Source of the DNA: Bacillota bacterium
GTDB taxonomy: Bacteria > Bacillota > Clostridia > Christensenellales > SZUA-584
NCBI GenBank assembly: GCA_023428025.1
Contig: JAEYZN010000002.1
Location: 1-43,717, forward strand
Reading direction: 5' to 3'
Length of the DNA: 43,717 bases
The notes beneath the pieces are model-generated. The model ran no database searches and was not told where the DNA came from. It saw only the letters and a list, made by a program, of their open reading frames with translations. The position numbers and the translations under genes are program-made. This document shows positions 39,679 through 43,717 of this stretch, piece by piece. Position 1 is the stretch's first letter. Each line of letters opens with the position of its first letter.

Positions 39679-39852
39679 TTGGCAGAGATACGCGTCGGAG
39701 AAAACGAATCTTTAGAAAACGCGCTGAAGAGATTCAAGCGGCTGACCGCTCGGGAAGGCACGCTGGCGGAGCTTCGCAAGCGTGAGCACTACGAGAAGCC
39801 GAGTGTGAAACGTAAAAAGAAAGCCGAAGCCGCTCGTAAGAGAAAACACTGA
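39679..39852 (+). CDS. rpsU: 30S ribosomal protein S21
   Basis: Small basic subunit protein near the anti-Shine-Dalgarno region of 16S rRNA, important for initiation on natural mRNAs. The 57-residue product is unmistakable: AEIRVGENESLENALKRFKR at the N-terminus, then LRKREHYEKPSVKRKKKAEAARKRKH at the C-terminus, the usual S21 layout and length. The start codon is TTG at 39679, 6 bases after a long GGGAGGGAGGG Shine-Dalgarno. It has its own consensus promoter and terminator, so it is a monocistronic unit. Confidence 0.97.
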   Translation: MAEIRVGENESLENALKRFKRLTAREGTLAELRKREHYEKPSVKRKKKAEAARKRKH

Positions 39853-39871
39853 TACATATTTACTTGCACTC

Positions 39872-39897
39872 AAAACCCGGGGATTCTCCGGGTTTTT
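39872..39897 (+). terminator. intrinsic terminator of rpsU
   Basis: ACCCGG (39875-39880) pairs with CCGGGT (39888-39893), flanked by A and T tracts that extend the stem and supply the T-run (TTTTT, 39893-39897). Confidence 0.9.
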
Positions 39898-39962
39898 ATG
39901 TTAAATGGGGCTTCAATGTGTGCGGTTCACCGGTGCTGCACTGACGATATAGGAGGCGCGTG

Positions 39963-41258
39963 ATGAAACAAAGGATATCCAGGCTGATGATGTTGCTGGC
40001 GGCGGCGGTGGCGCTGGCGGGGCTGTTTGGCGGCGCGGCGCTGGCCGCAGGCGGCAGCGTGATGGTGGTGCAGGTGCGCGGCGAGGTGAACGCCGCGATG
40101 ACCGGCTATATTTCCGGCGCGCTGGACGAAGCGGAAGCGGCGGGAGTGCCGGTGGTGCTGGATATAGACACATACGGCGGGCAGATACTCGACGCGGACA
40201 ATATCAAAAAGCGGCTGCTGGAGGCCACGGTGCCGGTTCACGCGTACATCAGCGGTAACGCGCTGTCGGCAGGCACGCTGATCGCGATATCGTGCGAGAA
40301 CATCGTGATGGCGGGTTCTGCGGTCATCGGAGCGGCGGAAACGATACCCAACGACGAAAAGACGCTGTCCACCTGGGTGGGCATACTGCGTTCCGCCGCG
40401 GAGGCACGTGGCTATGACCCGGACGTGGTGGCGGCGATGGCGGACAAGCGCGTCGAGATAGCAGGGCTGACGGGCGCGGACGAGCTGCTGACGCTGAGCG
40501 CGGAGGAAGCGAAGACGTGGGGCATATCGGACGGCACGGCTGCGTCGCGGGAGGACGCGCTGGCGCTGCTCGGGTATGAAGGATATGCCGTGACAGACAA
40601 GCCGATGAGTTTTGAGGCGCAGGCGGCGCAATTTCTTACGTCAACCGCGGTGGCGAGCATATTGTTCCTCATCGCCATTGTGTGCCTGGGCATCGAGATA
40701 TTCACGCCCGGCTTCGGCGTGTTCGGCGTGGTCTCGGTCATCTGTTTCGGGCTGTATTTCGGCGGCAGCCTGCTCGCGGGCTACGCGGAGTGGTGGAGCG
40801 CGGCGCTGCTCTTTATCGGCATCGTGCTGATCGGCATCGAGATCGCCGTGCCCGGCTTCGGGTTCTTCGGCATCGCGGGGATACTTTGCCTGGGCGCGGG
40901 GCTGTTCTTCATATCGCGCGACGCCGCCACGTTCCTGACGGTGCTGGCGGTGGGCATCGTGGGCAGCGCGATACTGCTGCCCGTCGCGTTCAAGATATTG
41001 AAACGGCTGGGGCTGGTGCGCAAGATCGTGCTGGGAGACAACATGCTGGCTGAGGAGGGATATGTGAGCCATACGCCGATAGACAGCCTGGTGGGGCAGG
41101 AGGGCGTGGCGGATACAGTGCTGAGGCCTGCGGGTGTAGCCATCATCGGCGGCGCGCGCCACGGCGTGGTATCGTCCGGCATGTACATCGAAAAAGGGCA
41201 GCCCGTTGTGGTGGTGGAGCACACGCCGGGGCGCATCGTGGTGGATATAAAGCGATAG
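39963..41258 (+). CDS. NfeD-family membrane serine protease (ClpP-like, long form)
   Basis: A 431-residue membrane protein with a signal sequence (about residues 1-29), an extracytoplasmic ClpP-crotonase-like domain (about 32-210) with DTYGGQILDAD and SGNALSAGT, in which Ser102 is the likely nucleophile, then several membrane helices (about 215-340), and a C-terminal NfeD/OB-fold domain (about 365-431, with GQEGVADTVLRPAG and GMYIEKGQPVVVVEHTPGRIVV). Long NfeD proteins pair with stomatin-like proteins in membrane quality control. No stomatin gene is visible nearby. The start is ATG at 39963, 6 bases after a perfect AGGAGG; a GTG sits directly before it. Confidence 0.9.
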   Translation: MKQRISRLMMLLAAAVALAGLFGGAALAAGGSVMVVQVRGEVNAAMTGYISGALDEAEAAGVPVVLDIDTYGGQILDADNIKKRLLEATVPVHAYISGNALSAGTLIAISCENIVMAGSAVIGAAETIPNDEKTLSTWVGILRSAAEARGYDPDVVAAMADKRVEIAGLTGADELLTLSAEEAKTWGISDGTAASREDALALLGYEGYAVTDKPMSFEAQAAQFLTSTAVASILFLIAIVCLGIEIFTPGFGVFGVVSVICFGLYFGGSLLAGYAEWWSAALLFIGIVLIGIEIAVPGFGFFGIAGILCLGAGLFFISRDAATFLTVLAVGIVGSAILLPVAFKILKRLGLVRKIVLGDNMLAEEGYVSHTPIDSLVGQEGVADTVLRPAGVAIIGGARHGVVSSGMYIEKGQPVVVVEHTPGRIVVDIKR

Positions 41259-41296
41259 CTGTTTGAACCGAAGTCAAATCCGATATAAAATGTTGA

Positions 41297-41333
41297 CGCG
41301 GAGGCGGCCCGAATCCGCGCTCCCTTCTTTTTT
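41297..41333 (+). terminator. intrinsic terminator after the NfeD-like gene
   Basis: CGCGGA (41297-41302) pairs with TCCGCG (41314-41319), followed by CTCCCTTCTTTTTTG. A modest stem but a clear T-run. Confidence 0.75.
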
Positions 41334-41390
41334 GTTTCCCCGACGCATATGATTAACAAAGCATAAGTGTGGCTGTTATGCCGGGGTAGC

Positions 41391-41693
41391 TTGAAGTTGA
41401 AAAAAACGCAGAAAATCACACAAAATATCATCAAGCGGCTGGAGATGGCGCCGGAAGCGGCCGGATGTCTGCGCGTCACGCTGCTCGACAACACGCACGC
41501 GTATATTGAAAACCACCGCGGTGTGCTGGAATATACCAGCCGCCGCGTGTCTGTCCGTACTCAGCAGATGAACATAACGATCACCGGCGAAGGCCTGATT
41601 CTGGACCGGTTCGGGCGGGAGGACGTGGTGGTGCGGGGCGATATCCGGCAGCTGCAGTATGAAATATCCGGCAAGGGGGCGGATGCCCCTTGA
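41391..41693 (+). CDS. yqfC: YqfC-family sporulation protein
   Basis: A small protein (100 residues from TTG 41391) of the YqfC family, made in the mother cell under sigma-E in Bacillus. It shows the conserved pattern of a basic start, an LRVTLLDNTHAYIENHRGVLEY segment, then RVSVRTQQMNITITGEGLIL and a closing VVRGDIRQLQYE strand. Its function is not defined. The start is uncertain: TTG 41391, TTG 41397 and GTG 41367 are possible; GGGGTAGC upstream favours 41391 or 41397. Its stop overlaps the yqfD start by four bases. The order yqfC-yqfD-phoH is a well-conserved Firmicutes cluster. Confidence 0.85.
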   Translation: MKLKKTQKITQNIIKRLEMAPEAAGCLRVTLLDNTHAYIENHRGVLEYTSRRVSVRTQQMNITITGEGLILDRFGREDVVVRGDIRQLQYEISGKGADAP

Positions 41694-42853
41694 GAATGTG
41701 GAATTTTTTAACCGGATATGTTATGATACGCGTTGAAGGACTCTCACTGGAGAAATTCCTGAACATCGCCGCGGAAGCGGGCGTGTCGGTATATGATGCG
41801 CGGCGCGCGTCGTATACCGTGCTGCACGCGATGGTGAGCCCGCGGGGCTTTCGGAAGCTGCAGCGCGCCGTTCCCGAGAAATATACCGTGACGGTGCGGA
41901 AAAGCGCCGGTCTTGCGGTGGGCGTCAAACGGCTGGCAAGGCGCAAGGCGCTGCTGATCGGCCTCACGCTGGTGGCGCTGGCTGCTGTCGCGGCTTCGCT
42001 GTTTGTGTGGCAGGTACGCGTGACGGGTATTGATGTACGTGAAGCCAAGAAAATAACGGCGGAACTTGAAAGCCTTGGGATATATCAGGGAGCGTTCAAG
42101 GGAAACATTGATCTGAAGAAGGCGGAGACGAGGCTGATCATCGCGCACGACGAGTTTGCGTGGGTGAACGTCCGGCTCTCCGGCGTGGTGGCGCTGGTGG
42201 AGGTGGTGCCCGCCGAGCCCGTGCCCGAGATGGTGGACGAGTCGCGCCCGTGCAACATCGTGGCGGAAAAGGACGCGATGATCGAAAGCGTGACGGCGCT
42301 GAAAGGCCGCGCGGCGGTGAAGTCCGGCCAGACGGTGCGCAAAGGCGACGTGCTGATATCCGGGCTCGTCTGGGACCCCGGCTTTCCGCGCATGCTGTTT
42401 GCCGCGCGGGGCAAGGTGATCGGCAGCGTGTGGTATACCGCGAGCGTGTCCGCGCCGGTGAACGAGGACGCGCGCATCCCCACGGGCCAAAAACAGACGC
42501 AGCGGATGATCTCGGTGGGGGCAGACAGCGCGCCGGTGGACGCGGGCTGCTCATTCGCGGCGTATGACACAAAGGAAATCGATAAATATCCGGTGGTCGG
42601 GCTGTTCCTACCCGTATATATCACGGTGCTGGAGCACAGCGAGGTGCAGGTTAGGACCCAGAGCATCCCGCGGGATATGCTTGAGGTGTATCTGGAGGAG
42701 AAGGCTTATTACGACGCCCAGGGGTATGTGCCGGAAAAGGCGGATATCGTGGGGCATCGCACAATATTCAAGGAAGAGGATGGCAAGCTGACCGCGACGG
42801 TGTATCTGCAGACGCATGAGGACATCGGCACGGTGGTTTATCTGGAGGAGTAG
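41690..42853 (+). CDS. yqfD: Sporulation protein YqfD
   Basis: A 387-residue sporulation protein with one transmembrane helix near residues 85-105 (ALLIGLTLVALAAVAASLFVW) and a large domain beyond it; B. subtilis YqfD (SpoIV-locus-type, sigma-E regulated) has the same layout. The N-terminal part opens WNFLTGYVMIRVEGLSLEKFLN, a family signature, and the extracytoplasmic part contains the AWVNVRLSGVVALVEVVP segment seen in YqfD. The exact role in spore formation is unknown. The start is TTG 41690 (AAGGGGG 11-17 bases upstream), with ATG 41696 as an alternative. It is coupled to yqfC by a four-base overlap and followed directly by phoH. Confidence 0.88.
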   Translation: MRMWNFLTGYVMIRVEGLSLEKFLNIAAEAGVSVYDARRASYTVLHAMVSPRGFRKLQRAVPEKYTVTVRKSAGLAVGVKRLARRKALLIGLTLVALAAVAASLFVWQVRVTGIDVREAKKITAELESLGIYQGAFKGNIDLKKAETRLIIAHDEFAWVNVRLSGVVALVEVVPAEPVPEMVDESRPCNIVAEKDAMIESVTALKGRAAVKSGQTVRKGDVLISGLVWDPGFPRMLFAARGKVIGSVWYTASVSAPVNEDARIPTGQKQTQRMISVGADSAPVDAGCSFAAYDTKEIDKYPVVGLFLPVYITVLEHSEVQVRTQSIPRDMLEVYLEEKAYYDAQGYVPEKADIVGHRTIFKEEDGKLTATVYLQTHEDIGTVVYLEE

Positions 42854-42858
42854 GGAAT

Positions 42859-43717
42859 TTGGACGCAGGCAATATTGAACTCGGCATCGAGGTGGACAAC
42901 CTTGAACAGCTGATCGCGCTGTTCGGTTCGTTTGATGAGAATCTTAAAGCGATCGAGAAAGAGACCGGGGCCAGCATCATATCGCGCAACACGCATGTGG
43001 CGATATTCGGACGGCGGGAGGACGCTGAACTGGCCAAGGTGGTGGTGGACAAGCTGCTCACCATGATACGCAAGCAGGAGCGCATCGATCTGTCTCGCAT
43101 CCGCTATGCGGTGGAACTCGCCAGGGAGGGCAACGCCGACGCGATCGAGGAGATCATGACGGACGTGATCGCCATCACCAGCAAGGGGCGGCAGGTGAAG
43201 AGCCGCACGCTGGGCCAGAAGCGCTATGTGAAGGCCATCCGCGAGAATACCATCACGTTGGCCATCGGCCCGGCGGGCACGGGCAAGACGTATCTTGCGA
43301 TGGCGATGGCGGTGGTGGCGCTGAAGAACAAAGAGGTGGAGCGCATCATCCTCACCCGGCCGGCGGTGGAAGCGGGCGAGAGCCTCGGCTTCCTGCCGGG
43401 AGACCTGCAGAACAAGGTGGACCCGTATTTGCGGCCGTTGTACGATGCGCTTTATGAGCTGCTGGGCGGCGAGGTGTACGCGCGGCTGTCCGAACGGGGC
43501 GTCATCGAGGTCGCGCCGCTGGCTTACATGCGCGGGCGCACACTGAGCGACGCGTTCATCGTGCTGGACGAGGCGCAGAACTGCACTGAAGAGCAAATGA
43601 AGATGTTCCTGACGCGTTTCGGTGAAAACTCCCGCGTGGTGGTGACGGGCGATATCACGCAGATCGACCTGCCTAAAGAGAAGAAAAGCGGGTTGAAGCA
43701 GTGCGTCAGCATACTGG
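42859..43717 (+). CDS. phoH: PhoH-family ATPase, 3' end outside the window
   Basis: A cytoplasmic P-loop ATPase of the PhoH/YbeZ family, linked to RNA metabolism. The first 286 codons are visible and the frame runs off the window. The start is TTG at 42859, five bases after the yqfD stop, with GGAGTAGGGA upstream. An N-terminal KH-like region precedes Walker A GPAGTGKT (about residues 137-144), LTRPAVEAGESLGFLPG, and Walker B VLDEAQNCT (about 235-243), then MFLTRFGENSRVVVTGD with the sensor Arg/Asp. In related genomes the 7TM-HD protein pgpH and rRNA-maturation nuclease ybeY follow. The family has about 320 residues, so only the end is missing. Confidence 0.95.
   Translation, partial: MDAGNIELGIEVDNLEQLIALFGSFDENLKAIEKETGASIISRNTHVAIFGRREDAELAKVVVDKLLTMIRKQERIDLSRIRYAVELAREGNADAIEEIMTDVIAITSKGRQVKSRTLGQKRYVKAIRENTITLAIGPAGTGKTYLAMAMAVVALKNKEVERIILTRPAVEAGESLGFLPGDLQNKVDPYLRPLYDALYELLGGEVYARLSERGVIEVAPLAYMRGRTLSDAFIVLDEAQNCTEEQMKMFLTRFGENSRVVVTGDITQIDLPKEKKSGLKQCVSIL

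Noticed and set aside
1..43717. Mobile element, prophage, defence island or novel multi-gene system
   Set aside because: No integrase, transposase, terminal repeat, toxin-antitoxin pair or run of unknown genes; nearly every gene belongs to a known housekeeping family in conserved order.

Overview
The window reads as chromosome of a GC-rich, probably endospore-forming Bacillota (Clostridia-type) bacterium. The evidence is a Gram-positive PolC replicase beside rseP and ispG, the block rpsB-tsf-pyrH-frr-uppS-cdsA-dxr-rseP-ispG-polC, the block recJ-rel-dtd-MBL-hemZ, the block yceD-rpmF-plsX-acpP-rnc, sporulation genes yqfC/yqfD next to phoH, a zinc-type L32, phased Gram-positive PHO boxes, and many TTG/GTG starts with strong Shine-Dalgarno sequences. 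The species cannot be named from this. Codon use looks even throughout, and no transposase, integrase, phage gene, tRNA, rRNA or CRISPR array was found.

Layout. 1-222: tail of a DUF47 (PhoU-like) gene, then a long hairpin. 298-12731: a translation, nucleotide, envelope, isoprenoid and replication block (rpsB, tsf, pyrH, frr, a one-domain PASTA-like protein, uppS, cdsA, dxr, rseP, ispG, polC). 12960-15118: an LDH-fold dehydrogenase with a malate-type specificity residue, followed by malic enzyme; together they look like a malate shunt. 15169-15540: gene-free, with a short tandem repeat and a strong promoter. 15541-22683: recJ, rel, dtd, an MBL hydrolase and hemZ, mostly overlapping. 22663-25790: a near-perfect promoter inside hemZ, then yceD, rpmF, plsX, acpP, rnc. 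25805-27040: glyA. 27237-31913: a phosphate-starvation locus (pstS; pstC-pstA-pstB-phoU) with two separate PHO boxes. 31983-36543: an unknown membrane protein, a DUF512 radical-SAM-like protein, der, plsY, lspA. 36635-38475 (minus): lipA-lplA. 38569-43717: rluD-family gene with an apparently leaderless transcript, rpsU, nfeD-like, yqfC, yqfD and a truncated phoH.

How it works together. uppS supplies undecaprenyl carrier, dxr and ispG the MEP pathway that feeds it, cdsA/plsX/plsY/acpP phospholipid synthesis, and rseP/lspA membrane proteolysis and lipoprotein maturation (PstS is one such lipoprotein). mdh plus malic enzyme would move reducing power from NADH to NAD(P)H on the way to pyruvate. 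PstSCAB-PhoU and the DUF47 tail are two phosphate-handling systems.

This is overwhelmingly a conserved housekeeping region. I found no convincing new multi-gene system. The most interesting signals are regulatory (phased PHO boxes, structured leaders of ribosomal-protein genes, a leaderless promoter, a promoter in gene-free DNA) and a few protein oddities (Arg at the LDH specificity position, Leu replacing the conserved His of Dxr, an acidic LspA tail, a stand-alone PASTA-like protein).
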